Source: an uncultured Alistipes sp. (GTDB lineage: Bacteria; Bacteroidota; Bacteroidia; Bacteroidales; Rikenellaceae). Taken from it: 26,306 bases of DNA. Under the pieces are notes generated by a model, which saw only the letters and a list, made by a program, of their open reading frames with translations, searched no databases and was not told the DNA's origin. The stretch spans positions 1 through 26,306 of the forward strand of contig CAJGDC010000024.1 of NCBI GenBank assembly GCA_904502005.1. The letters run 5' to 3'. The first letter of the stretch is position 1; the number at the start of each line of letters is the position of its first letter. Both the position numbers and the translations under genes were made by a program. Positions 14,783 to 22,171 of this stretch are shown in pieces.

Positions 14783-15997
14783 ATGGAGACAAAGAAAAAT
14801 ACAAAATCTACTGAAGTGGAGGTAGAGGTTCAGGAGCGTGCTGTTCTTGTGGCTGTTATCCGCGATAATCAGGATCCACGTCAGGCGACAGAGTTCCTTG
14901 ATGAGCTTGAGTTCCTTGCCCTTACAGCCTCTATCACTACCGTTAAGCGATTCACTCAGCGCCTGCCGCAGCCATCGTCACGCATCTATGTCGGCCCTGG
15001 TAAGCTTGAGGAGATTGCTACTTATTGTGCAGATAATGAGATAAACGTTGTGATTTTTGATGACGAGCTCTCGCCATCTCAGACTCGCAATATTGAGGCG
15101 GCAATGCCTTGCCGTGTTATTGACCGCACACGCCTTATCCTTGACATCTTCCACCAGCGCGCACAGACCGCCTATGCAAAGACTCAGGTAGAGCTTGCGC
15201 AGTGTGAGTATATGCTTCCACGCCTAACGGGACTCTGGACCCACCTTGAGCGTCAGCGTGGTGGTACAGGTACTCGTGGTGGTGCCGGAGAACGCGAGAT
15301 TGAGACCGACCGTCGTATTGTGCGAAACAGAATTGCCAAGCTCAAGGAGGATTTGAAGAAGATAGACCGTCAGATGGCTGTTCAGCGCTCAAATCGTGGT
15401 TCTATGGTGCGCGTGTCGCTTGTTGGCTATACCAATGTGGGTAAGTCTACGCTTATGAACCTTATCTCCAAGAGCGAGGTCTTTGCCGAGAATAAACTCT
15501 TTGCAACCCTGGATACAACAGTTCGTAAGGTGGTCTTTGATAACCTTCCGTTCCTGCTCTCGGATACAGTAGGATTTATTCGCAAGCTCCCTACGCAGCT
15601 TATCGAGTCATTTAAGTCTACCCTTGACGAGGTGCGCGAGGCTGACCTGCTTATCCATGTTGTCGATGTGTCGCACCCTCAGTTTGAGGACCAGCTGGAT
15701 GTTGTTAAGCAGACCCTGCAGGATATTGGCGCAGGAGATAAGCCGGTATACCTTGTATTTAATAAGATAGACGCGTACACGTACGTGAAGAAGGACGAGG
15801 ATGATTTGACCCCTGCAACCAAGGAGAATCGCTCGCTTGACGACCTTCGTCAGAGTTGGTTTGCTCGCCAAAATACACCATGTATCTTCCTCTCGGCGCG
15901 TGAGAAGACAAACATTGACAAGTTCCGCCGCGACCTCTATGGTATGGTGCGCGAGATTCACTGTGGTAGATATCCGTTCAATAACTTCCTATACTAA
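14783..15997 (+). CDS. hflX: GTPase HflX
   Basis: Ribosome-associated GTPase of the HflX family, which in other bacteria splits stalled 70S or 100S ribosomes after stress. The 404-residue protein has the N-terminal HflX domain with RIYVGPGKLEEI (about 67-78), the long helical linker with QRGGTGTRGGAGEREIETDR, and a G domain: G1 GYTNVGKST at about 215, the G3 region DTVGF at about 260, and G4 NKID at about 327. All guanine-binding motifs are intact. Six nucleotides separate it from upp, so they are co-transcribed. A terminator-like hairpin lies in its leader. Confidence 0.95.
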   Translation: METKKNTKSTEVEVEVQERAVLVAVIRDNQDPRQATEFLDELEFLALTASITTVKRFTQRLPQPSSRIYVGPGKLEEIATYCADNEINVVIFDDELSPSQTRNIEAAMPCRVIDRTRLILDIFHQRAQTAYAKTQVELAQCEYMLPRLTGLWTHLERQRGGTGTRGGAGEREIETDRRIVRNRIAKLKEDLKKIDRQMAVQRSNRGSMVRVSLVGYTNVGKSTLMNLISKSEVFAENKLFATLDTTVRKVVFDNLPFLLSDTVGFIRKLPTQLIESFKSTLDEVREADLLIHVVDVSHPQFEDQLDVVKQTLQDIGAGDKPVYLVFNKIDAYTYVKKDEDDLTPATKENRSLDDLRQSWFARQNTPCIFLSAREKTNIDKFRRDLYGMVREIHCGRYPFNNFLY

Positions 15998-16003
15998 AAC
16001 CTT

Positions 16004-16660
16004 ATGATTCACATTCTTGACTCAAATAATTCGCTTGTAAATAGCTACTTGGCTCAGTTGCGCGACACCTCAGTACAGGGTGATATGATGCGTTTTCGTC
16101 GAAATATCGAGCGCATTGGCGAGATTATGTCATATGAGATTTCCAAGACGCTTAACTATACCCCTAAGGCGGTTAATACCCCTCTCGGTACAGCTATGGT
16201 AAACCTGCCAACAGATAATATTGTTCTGGCGACAATCCTTCGTGCGGGACTACCTCTGCATCAGGGATTTCTGAACTACTTTGATAGTGCCGAGAATGCA
16301 TTTGTCTCTGCATATCGCAAGGGTATTAGCGAGGCGGATTTTACTATTGCACTTGAGTACCTTGCTAGCCCAAGCCTTGAGGGGAAGACCCTTATTATCG
16401 CCGACCCTATGCTCGCTACTGGTGCATCTATGGTGGCTGTGTATCGTGAACTTATTGCTCGCTGTGGCAAGCCTGCACATACCCATATCGCCTCTGTTAT
16501 CGGTTGCCCTGAGGGTGTGAAGATGATTGAGGAGAATATCGATTTGGAGAACGAGGCTACTCTTTGGGTCGCTACCGTTGATGACTATCTGAACGAGAAT
16601 AAGTATATCGTTCCGGGTCTTGGAGATGCAGGTGATCTGTGCTTCGGCGCTAAACTTTAA
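16004..16660 (+). CDS. upp: Uracil phosphoribosyltransferase
   Basis: Cytoplasmic salvage enzyme converting uracil and PRPP to UMP and pyrophosphate. The 218-residue length is normal. Seen are the N-terminal HILDSNNSLVNSYLAQLRD, the catalytic loop region ILRAGLPLHQGF, the PRPP-binding motif ADPMLATGASMV (about 132-143), and the uracil-binding C-terminus IVPGLGDAGDLCFG. Co-transcribed with hflX (6-nt gap) and closed by a strong terminator at 16699-16749. Confidence 0.93.
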   Translation: MIHILDSNNSLVNSYLAQLRDTSVQGDMMRFRRNIERIGEIMSYEISKTLNYTPKAVNTPLGTAMVNLPTDNIVLATILRAGLPLHQGFLNYFDSAENAFVSAYRKGISEADFTIALEYLASPSLEGKTLIIADPMLATGASMVAVYRELIARCGKPAHTHIASVIGCPEGVKMIEENIDLENEATLWVATVDDYLNENKYIVPGLGDAGDLCFGAKL

Positions 16661-16675
16661 TTTTGTCGTTAAAAG

Positions 16676-16689
16676 GACGCATTTGCGTC
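16676..16689 (+). repeat. Small hairpin between upp and its terminator
   Basis: GACGCATTTGCGTC is a 6-bp self-complementary hairpin with a 2-nt loop, 15 nt after the upp stop and 9 nt before the main terminator stem. Role unknown; could protect the 3' end of the message. Confidence 0.3.
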
Positions 16690-16698
16690 ACATCTCTT

Positions 16699-16749
16699 AA
16701 ATAGCAGTCGCGGCTGTACGTTTTAGTACTATCCGCGACTGCTATTTTT
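16699..16749 (+). terminator. Terminator of the hflX-upp operon
   Basis: AAATAGCAGTCGCGG (16699-16713) pairs perfectly with CCGCGACTGCTATTT (16733-16747), a 15-bp stem, followed by T residues. The 19-nt loop contains GTAC twice (16716 and 16726), which can close an inner stem. Confidence 0.85.
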
Positions 16750-16815
16750 CACGATGCACCGCAACAGTATCCTTTTGACAGCTAACAATCTAAATAAATA
16801 TGATTTTGTTTTTAG

Positions 16816-16833
16816 TTTGCTATTTTTAGCAAA
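16816..16833. promoter_or_regulatory. Possible operator palindrome upstream of the small-protein/lipoprotein operon
   Basis: TTTGCTA (16816-16822) and TAGCAAA (16827-16833) are a perfect 7-bp inverted repeat around TTTT, 45 nt upstream of the -33 element. A regulator site is one reading; a weak hairpin in AT-rich DNA is another. Confidence 0.25.
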
Positions 16834-16877
16834 TATGTAGCAAAGTGAATAAAAACTTTTCTTTTTGTTTTCTTTTA

Positions 16878-16909
16878 TTTGCTTATTGGGTATTTTTGCT
16901 ATACATTTG
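16878..16909 (+). promoter_or_regulatory. Promoter of the small-protein/GLUG lipoprotein operon
   Basis: TTTG (16878-16881), 20-nt spacer, TACATTTG (16902-16909): matches both Bacteroidota elements at the accepted spacing. Expected start point about 16916, 26 nt before the ATG at 16942. Confidence 0.75.
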
Positions 16910-16941
16910 CACACAAATAAAAACCTAAAAACTAAATATTT

Positions 16942-17076
16942 ATGAGAAAATTAAAAATGGGGGGGGTAAATAATTATATTCCGCCACAAGTTGAGTTAGT
17001 GTGTTTTGTTTGCGAAGCGGGCTTTTCTGTTTCAAATGACAACCTTACAGAGGAGAACTGGGGTTGGGATGATTAA
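16942..17076 (+). CDS. Small 44-aa protein upstream of GLUG lipoprotein
   Basis: An ATG at 16942 opens a 44-codon frame with stop at 17074. The product has a short basic start (MRKLK), then YIPPQVELVCFVCEAGFSVS and an acidic, tryptophan-rich end ENWGWDD. Small proteins of this shape ('Y..P.vE.........GFa.S', acidic Trp end) are common ahead of surface lipoprotein and fimbrillin-type genes in Bacteroidales genomes, mostly annotated hypothetical; this is recall, not a search. It lies behind a good promoter and 24 nt before the lipoprotein start at 17101. A run of eight G (16959-16966) follows an internal in-frame ATG at 16957, which may be the alternative start. Function unknown. Confidence 0.7.
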   Translation: MRKLKMGGVNNYIPPQVELVCFVCEAGFSVSNDNLTEENWGWDD

Positions 17077-17100
17077 TCAATGTTAAATCAAGGGGTTAAG

Positions 17101-20100
17101 ATGAAAAAGTTATCAATCATTGTTGGTTTGGCATTGGTGATGCTGACCGCAGCTTGCTCGAAGGAGGCAACAACAGATGTAAATCCTTCACTTAAGACAA
17201 TTATCGGTGTGGATATTGAGAGTCCTGATAGCCGCACCTATCTTGGTGAGCAGAATGCCGAGGGTACCTATCCAGTTCTTTGGAGCGAGGGTGATAAGGT
17301 GGCTGTAAATGACGTTGCTGTCACTGTTGATTCAAAGTATGTTGGTACAAGCTACTTCAAGGCGGAGACAAAGGTTGCTGATGAGTATAAGCTTGCCTAC
17401 CCGGCAGAGCTTATTAAGGACAATGTGCTGACAATTTCTGAGGTTCAGAAGTTTGTTGAGGGGTCGTTTGCTGTTGGCTCTGGTGTTCTTGTTGGTTACT
17501 CTACCAACGAGGATGTTAAGATGAAGAACCTCTATGGCTACCTAAAGTTTACAGTTGTTAATGCTGCTGATGTAGACCGCGTGACTGTTGTGGCTGCAGG
17601 TGGCGAGGCTATCTCTGGTACATATAGCATTGACTATAAGGGTGCAACAATCGACGCTATTGCAGGTAAGGATATTATCCGTGTTACAGATGTTGCGGCT
17701 ACAAATGGTACTGCGACAGTTGTTGTTGCCGTTCCTGCTGGTGAGTACACTAAGGGCTTTACTGTAAAGGTACAAGATAAGAATAACGGCGTGATGACCA
17801 AGAGCCTCAAGGGCGCTGGCGCTACTGTTGCTGCGGGTGTTATCTACTCTATGCCACAGCTCAGCTATGCTGCTACCGCTACAGAGAGCCTGATTATGTC
17901 GGCTGCAGACTTTGTAGATTTTGTAACTCTTGTAAATGGTGAAAAGCCGTATGACAAGTGGGTGAATGCTGATGGCGAGGTTAAGCTCGGCGCAGATATC
18001 GACCTTAAGGGTATCACCCTTCCGCAGATTGCATCTTTTGCAGGTAAGTTTAACGGCCAGGGCTTTGCTCTGAAGAACTTGCACCTGACTCTTCCGGTAT
18101 TCAAGGAGATTCTTGCGGAGGGTGTGCTGAAGAACCTTGTAATTGATCAGAGCTGTTCACTTACCCCAGACTTGACTTCTAGCAATGTATCTGTAGGTGT
18201 TATTGTAGGCGTTGGTCGTGGCCTTGTTGAGGGCTGTGTGAATAATGCGAATGTTACAATCAATGGTAATGTTAAAAACGATAGTATACGTTTTGGACTA
18301 ATTGTTGCGTCTGGTTATGGTCGTATAAGAGATTGTATCAACAATGGTCACCTAATTTGTAACTTCCCAGTTGTTGATCAACATATCTATGTTGGTGGTA
18401 TTACTGGATACTATAACCCTGCTGCAGGCCAGGGTGAGGGTGAGGTATTTATCCAAGACTGTATCAACAATGGTGTTATAAAGGTGACTGTTGGAGATGT
18501 GCCAAGAAGAGCACAGATAGGTGGTATTATCGGTGCAACTGCGCTCAGCGATCAGAAAGACGATAGCGGAAATGCTGTGGCTGTTAAGGGAGAGGGAACT
18601 ATTGCCCGCTGCTACAACAATGGTGCTGTGAGCTACATTTATGAGACTTTAGGCTCGGCGACATACTCTAATGTTGGAGGTATCGTTGGTAATGCCCAGG
18701 CCGTAATTACTGATTGCGTGAATAGAGGTAAGGTCTCTTTCATTGCGCCTGTATCTGAGACAGAGTCATCAAGCCGTCCTGCTGTTGGTGGTATTGTTGC
18801 TACTACGCTTCACTCTGTAACTAGCTGTGTAAACCACGGTGAGGTATATGTTGAGGGTACTTGGAGTCACGCTGCATCAACCAATCAAGGTATTGGCGCC
18901 GTTGGTGGTCAGGTGCAGCCAAACTTTGGAGGTATTGTGGGTTGCGCAGGTCACTACAACTTGTCTACAGATTATAAGATTGAGAACTGTACTAACTACG
19001 GTAAGATGACCCTCAAGCCGTCTATTACTACAACTGCAGCAACTAAACACTTCTTTGGTGGTATTGCTGGTTGGACATCTATTGATATCTCTAACTGCGT
19101 AAATCACGGTGAGGTATACACTGAGTCAAATGCTCTGTATGCATATTTCGGTGGTGTTGTTGGTTATGCTAAGGATGGTAGTATGACAGACAACTGTACA
19201 AACCGAGGTAAGCTGACCTTGAAGCACAGCGTTGAGGGTTGTACTGTTGCAGATGTTCATAGTGGAACAGAGAAGGTTCGTACATTCTACGGTGGCGTTA
19301 TCGGTTATGCATGCGACATCGTATCGAACTGCCACAACTATGGCGTGGGTGAGTTGCACACAAGTACAATGAATGCATATGGCGGTGGTACTATCGGCTA
19401 TGCAAACTCTGGTGCTCCTATCTCAAACTGTTCAAACAACGGTGCGTTTACATGTTATATCAACCACATGACAAATGTTGTGGCTGACTATAACAAGGAG
19501 CCTTACCACTACATCGGCGGTGTTATCGGAAAGGGTGATACAGGTATTAACACAGTTGTAAACAACGAGCAGGGTGCGCTTACTGTCTATACAAATACTC
19601 CTGGTGACTTTGGTGGTGTTGTATCTTACACCCTCTCTAACTGCGTTAAGCTTGAGAACAAGGCACCTATGACTCTCGACTTTACATACTTGGGTCAGAC
19701 TTGTAATAAGGCTTGCTTTATTGGTGGAGTTATCTCTAAAAACTACTTTGAGATTGAAGAGGGGAAGACTGCGGATAAGGTTGTTGATGGCTGTACTAAT
19801 AGCGGAAAGCTGACAATAAAGAACCTTACGTACAGTTCGAAGCAGATGTCATATTTCGGAGGTATTGTCGGCTCAGTTGCTAATGGTGTAGGTAACATTA
19901 AGGACTGTGTTAATAGTGGCGATATTGAGTTTGATTGTCCTACAGTTGTTCGCATGGGTGGTGTGGCAGGATATACGCCTTGCGCGTTGACAAACTCAAG
20001 CTTTACTGGTGATATGACCGTAAAGCGAGTGAGATATGTAACATCGTCATATTACACATCAATAGGTGGTCTTATAGGTTATACTGCGCAGGGTATTCTT

Positions 20101-20427
20101 GGTGGCTCTGTAGATTGCACTATTAATGCTCAGGGTGATAAGAAGATTACTGTAGGTGGTGTTATTGGTACTTCAGGCGCGGATACTTGGACTGGTCTGA
20201 CTGTAAGAGGCGATATTACAACGTCTGCAGATGTATACTATGGACTTCTTGTAGGTGGTGCAAACAGCGCATCTAATATAACCCTCGGAAGTGCTGCTGC
20301 TCCAGTCAATATTCGTAAGAGCTCTAAACTCCAGGGTGTTACAATCAAAGGAGATGGTAAAGATGCACTCTCTGGCATGCCAGATATGGCAAAAATAAAG
20401 ATAGGTAAGGTTGTCTACATCAACTAA
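17101..20427 (+). CDS. Large surface lipoprotein: fimbrillin-like domain plus GLUG-like repeats
   Basis: 1108 residues from the ATG at 17101, chosen over an in-frame ATG at 17080 because it opens a clean type II signal peptide (MKKLSIIVGLALVMLTAAC) with lipobox LTAAC and lipid-carrying Cys19. Residues after it, SKEATTD, include a lysine-acid pair, which may act as an export signal to the outer surface. About 35-260 form a fimbrillin-like beta domain (DSRTYLGE, VLWSEGDKVAV, YGYLKFTVVN). A linker with a 'FNGQGFALKNLHL' turn leads into roughly 18 repeats of about 35-50 residues, each with a G-G-[IV]-[VI]-G type strand and an 'NC.N.G.' type strand (examples VGGIVGNAQAVITDCVNRGK, FGGIAGWTSIDISNCVNHGE). 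These GLUG-like units probably wind into a beta-helix that binds a glycan or surface partner. It is the last gene of its operon and ends at a strong terminator. Confidence 0.88.
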   Translation: MKKLSIIVGLALVMLTAACSKEATTDVNPSLKTIIGVDIESPDSRTYLGEQNAEGTYPVLWSEGDKVAVNDVAVTVDSKYVGTSYFKAETKVADEYKLAYPAELIKDNVLTISEVQKFVEGSFAVGSGVLVGYSTNEDVKMKNLYGYLKFTVVNAADVDRVTVVAAGGEAISGTYSIDYKGATIDAIAGKDIIRVTDVAATNGTATVVVAVPAGEYTKGFTVKVQDKNNGVMTKSLKGAGATVAAGVIYSMPQLSYAATATESLIMSAADFVDFVTLVNGEKPYDKWVNADGEVKLGADIDLKGITLPQIASFAGKFNGQGFALKNLHLTLPVFKEILAEGVLKNLVIDQSCSLTPDLTSSNVSVGVIVGVGRGLVEGCVNNANVTINGNVKNDSIRFGLIVASGYGRIRDCINNGHLICNFPVVDQHIYVGGITGYYNPAAGQGEGEVFIQDCINNGVIKVTVGDVPRRAQIGGIIGATALSDQKDDSGNAVAVKGEGTIARCYNNGAVSYIYETLGSATYSNVGGIVGNAQAVITDCVNRGKVSFIAPVSETESSSRPAVGGIVATTLHSVTSCVNHGEVYVEGTWSHAASTNQGIGAVGGQVQPNFGGIVGCAGHYNLSTDYKIENCTNYGKMTLKPSITTTAATKHFFGGIAGWTSIDISNCVNHGEVYTESNALYAYFGGVVGYAKDGSMTDNCTNRGKLTLKHSVEGCTVADVHSGTEKVRTFYGGVIGYACDIVSNCHNYGVGELHTSTMNAYGGGTIGYANSGAPISNCSNNGAFTCYINHMTNVVADYNKEPYHYIGGVIGKGDTGINTVVNNEQGALTVYTNTPGDFGGVVSYTLSNCVKLENKAPMTLDFTYLGQTCNKACFIGGVISKNYFEIEEGKTADKVVDGCTNSGKLTIKNLTYSSKQMSYFGGIVGSVANGVGNIKDCVNSGDIEFDCPTVVRMGGVAGYTPCALTNSSFTGDMTVKRVRYVTSSYYTSIGGLIGYTAQGILGGSVDCTINAQGDKKITVGGVIGTSGADTWTGLTVRGDITTSADVYYGLLVGGANSASNITLGSAAAPVNIRKSSKLQGVTIKGDGKDALSGMPDMAKIKIGKVVYIN

Positions 20428-20432
20428 ACAAC

Positions 20433-20467
20433 AATAAAGGGCAGTGCAAAACGCACTGCCCTTTATT
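20433..20467. terminator. Bidirectional terminator between lipoprotein and radical SAM genes
   Basis: 15-bp perfect stem 20433-20447 / 20453-20467 (core AAAGGGCAGTGC) with a 5-nt loop, A-rich on one side and T-rich on the other, placed between two converging genes: 6 nt after the lipoprotein stop and 5 nt from the end of the radical SAM gene. It serves both strands. Confidence 0.9.
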
Positions 20468-20471
20468 TATA

Positions 20472-21485
20472 TTACTCCGAAAGTATCGGGTCGGCAAGGT
20501 CAAATCTACCATGGAGCTGTTCAGAGGCGGCACGACAACCTCCGCGACAACGACTCCAGTGGTTGCATGTGGCGCATGCATCTGGCACAGAGTCAAAATA
20601 TCCGCTTGCAGTAGCCTCGGTAAGTATCTTGTCTATAGGTTTGTCATGGATATTGCCAAGTACCCTTGGCGAGTGGTTGCAGTAGCGCACATCGCCACGA
20701 TAGTTCACCGTAATTGGGCGGTGCGAGATGTCTGTATTGCAGTAGGCAAAGCGGATGCCTGGGTAGTTTTTGGGGTCAAGGATGCATATGGGCGAGCAGA
20801 CGCCACTATTTGCTGTCATATCATTCTCAACCATAAATCGGCTCACCGCAGCAAATGTATCTTGCAGTTGCTGTGTCGTTAGTCGAAGCTCTTGCCAGTG
20901 CTGGATGCCCAATCCGCCAACATTAAAGCGGTTGAACATTATGTGCCTGACCTCTAAGTCGCGGTAGAGTTCAAGGGTGGGCAGTGTCTGGTCGATATTG
21001 AGCGCACTCAAGATAAATACGGGGATAAGGCGACTACTATCCCACTGCGCAATTTTACGCGCTGCAGCGACAGCCCTCTGCCACGAGCCGGTAACGCCTG
21101 TAATAGAGTCGTGAAGCTCTGCATTTTGTGCGAGGATAGGTATCTGAATCATCTCCACGCCAAGGTCGCGGCAGAAACCTATTGTGTCGTCTGTAAGCAG
21201 TGTGCCGTTTGTGAGTAGGTGAACTTGTGAGCCTGCAAATCGCGCCTTGAGAATAAGGTCAAAGAACCGCGGGAGAAGCAGTGGTTCGCCACCAGAGAGG
21301 CTGATACTCCCCACCTCTGCCTGCTGAAGTAGAGTCTGAAGGCTCTTTTTTGCCATTGCAAAATTGGGAGCATCCATAGTGTAGCCCTGCTGACTCTTGA
21401 AGTGGTTGTAGCAGAACTTGCAGGATTGGTTGCAGGCGTCTGTGGTCTCAAAGACCACCATATCCAGATGAAATCTATCTGGCAT
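20472..21485 (-). CDS. Radical SAM/SPASM-like enzyme of an rSAM/lipoprotein pair
   Basis: 337 residues. The radical SAM cluster motif is C18-x3-C22-x2-C25 in TTDACNQSCKFCYNHF, followed by LSGGEPLLLP and the (beta/alpha) barrel. The C-terminal part has further cysteines in ICILDP, FAYCNTD, VRYCNHS and a terminal cluster C304-x2-C307-x5-C313-x3-C317 (CATCNHWSRCRGGCRAAS), the layout of SPASM/Twitch auxiliary Fe-S domains used by peptide- and protein-modifying enzymes. It overlaps by 11 nt the upstream gene for a small lipoprotein, the arrangement of the Bacteroidales rSAM/lipoprotein system (TIGR04133/TIGR04134 by recall), so the lipoprotein is the likely substrate or partner. The reaction is unknown. 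Confidence 0.85.
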   Translation of the reverse strand: MPDRFHLDMVVFETTDACNQSCKFCYNHFKSQQGYTMDAPNFAMAKKSLQTLLQQAEVGSISLSGGEPLLLPRFFDLILKARFAGSQVHLLTNGTLLTDDTIGFCRDLGVEMIQIPILAQNAELHDSITGVTGSWQRAVAAARKIAQWDSSRLIPVFILSALNIDQTLPTLELYRDLEVRHIMFNRFNVGGLGIQHWQELRLTTQQLQDTFAAVSRFMVENDMTANSGVCSPICILDPKNYPGIRFAYCNTDISHRPITVNYRGDVRYCNHSPRVLGNIHDKPIDKILTEATASGYFDSVPDACATCNHWSRCRGGCRAASEQLHGRFDLADPILSE

Positions 21486-21960
21486 CTATTATGCAGTTAA
21501 ATTCTTCCCCTATTTGTTTGAACTCTTCAGTGTAGCCATTAGCACCGAAGAAGGTGATTGTTATAGGACCGACATAGTCGCCAACAGCAAGGGCAACCTC
21601 AATATTGTGATGACCAAATGCTCTACCTGTATAGAGAATGTCACCCTTGTCAGATGTGATTACATATTTGAAGTGGGAATAGGCGGTATCCTCATAAAAC
21701 TCAAGCACATCACCGCTGTAGTAGACTGCATTGGAGGTGTCAAATTTTGGGGTGATAATATTCATCGGCTCCGCTACAGGCGAATAACAACTTACACAAG
21801 AGGTAAGTGTTGTTGCTGCCACCGAAAGCGAGAGTAGAATACCTCCCAAACGATACTTGGCACGAATTGCCGAAGCACTCTTGCCACGCGACAGCCATAC
21901 CCATAGCGACACAGCAGCAAAGGCTATGCCGACTCCTGCAATCATTAAATACCTCTTCAT
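21475..21960 (-). CDS. Small lipoprotein partner of the radical SAM enzyme
   Basis: 161 residues from the ATG at 21960. A TTG further out (21999) is rejected because it lies upstream of the -7 box at 21987-21994. The protein has two N-terminal hydrophobic segments: residues 5-23 (MIAGVGIAFAAVSLWVWL) and, after a basic stretch SRGKSASAIRAKYR, residues 38-54 ending in a lipobox LTSC with Cys55 and a second Cys58 (TSCVSCYSPVAEP). The mature part is a beta-type domain (YSGDVLEFYEDTAY, YVITSDKGDILYTGRAFG, YVGPITITFFGANGY). An uncleaved first helix followed by an internal lipobox is unusual. It resembles the lipoprotein of the rSAM/lipoprotein system in size and context, though the usual short motif after the cysteine differs. 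Co-translated with the enzyme by an 11-nt overlap. Confidence 0.75.
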   Translation of the reverse strand: MKRYLMIAGVGIAFAAVSLWVWLSRGKSASAIRAKYRLGGILLSLSVAATTLTSCVSCYSPVAEPMNIITPKFDTSNAVYYSGDVLEFYEDTAYSHFKYVITSDKGDILYTGRAFGHHNIEVALAVGDYVGPITITFFGANGYTEEFKQIGEEFNCIIDAR

Positions 21961-21986
21961 GACGAACAGATTTTGGTTAGTACTTA

Positions 21987-22017
21987 CAAAGGTAAACAAT
22001 ATATTTTATAAAACAAA
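21987..22017 (-). promoter_or_regulatory. Promoter of the lipoprotein/radical SAM operon
   Basis: On the minus strand TTTG (22014-22017), 19-nt spacer, TACCTTTG (21987-21994): a full match to the Bacteroidota promoter. Expected start about 21980, 20 nt before the ATG at 21960. Confidence 0.8.
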
Positions 22018-22085
22018 ATAGACAAAAACGGCATATTTGGTTTTATGCTTTTGGCTGGCTAACGCAGAACAGAGAATTTAATGAA

Positions 22086-22140
22086 ATTAAAGAAGTTAGG
22101 GAGTTTAGAAAATCTCTCTAATCTCCCTAACTTCATTAAT
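22086..22140 (-). terminator. Long hairpin after the ROK gene
   Basis: Stem 22086-22108 / 22118-22140, 23 bp with two mismatches, core GAAGTTAGGGAG / CTCCCTAACTTC, 9-nt loop. It lies 31 nt after the end of the minus-strand ROK gene; T-rich sequence follows on that strand without a clean T-run. Probably a terminator or 3'-end structure. Confidence 0.6.
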
Positions 22141-22171
22141 ATCGCCACTTTAGCTAAGGCCAACGGCTAAA

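Noticed and set aside
17080..17100. In-frame ATG upstream of the GLUG lipoprotein start
   Set aside because: It adds seven residues before an otherwise standard signal peptide; ATG 17101 gives the MKK start.
17542..18084. 180-codon minus-strand frame inside the GLUG lipoprotein
   Set aside because: Antisense shadow of the repetitive, biased codon use in the lipoprotein gene.
21961..21999. Upstream TTG start for the lipoprotein
   Set aside because: It lies upstream of the -7 box and predicted start point and lengthens the signal region oddly.
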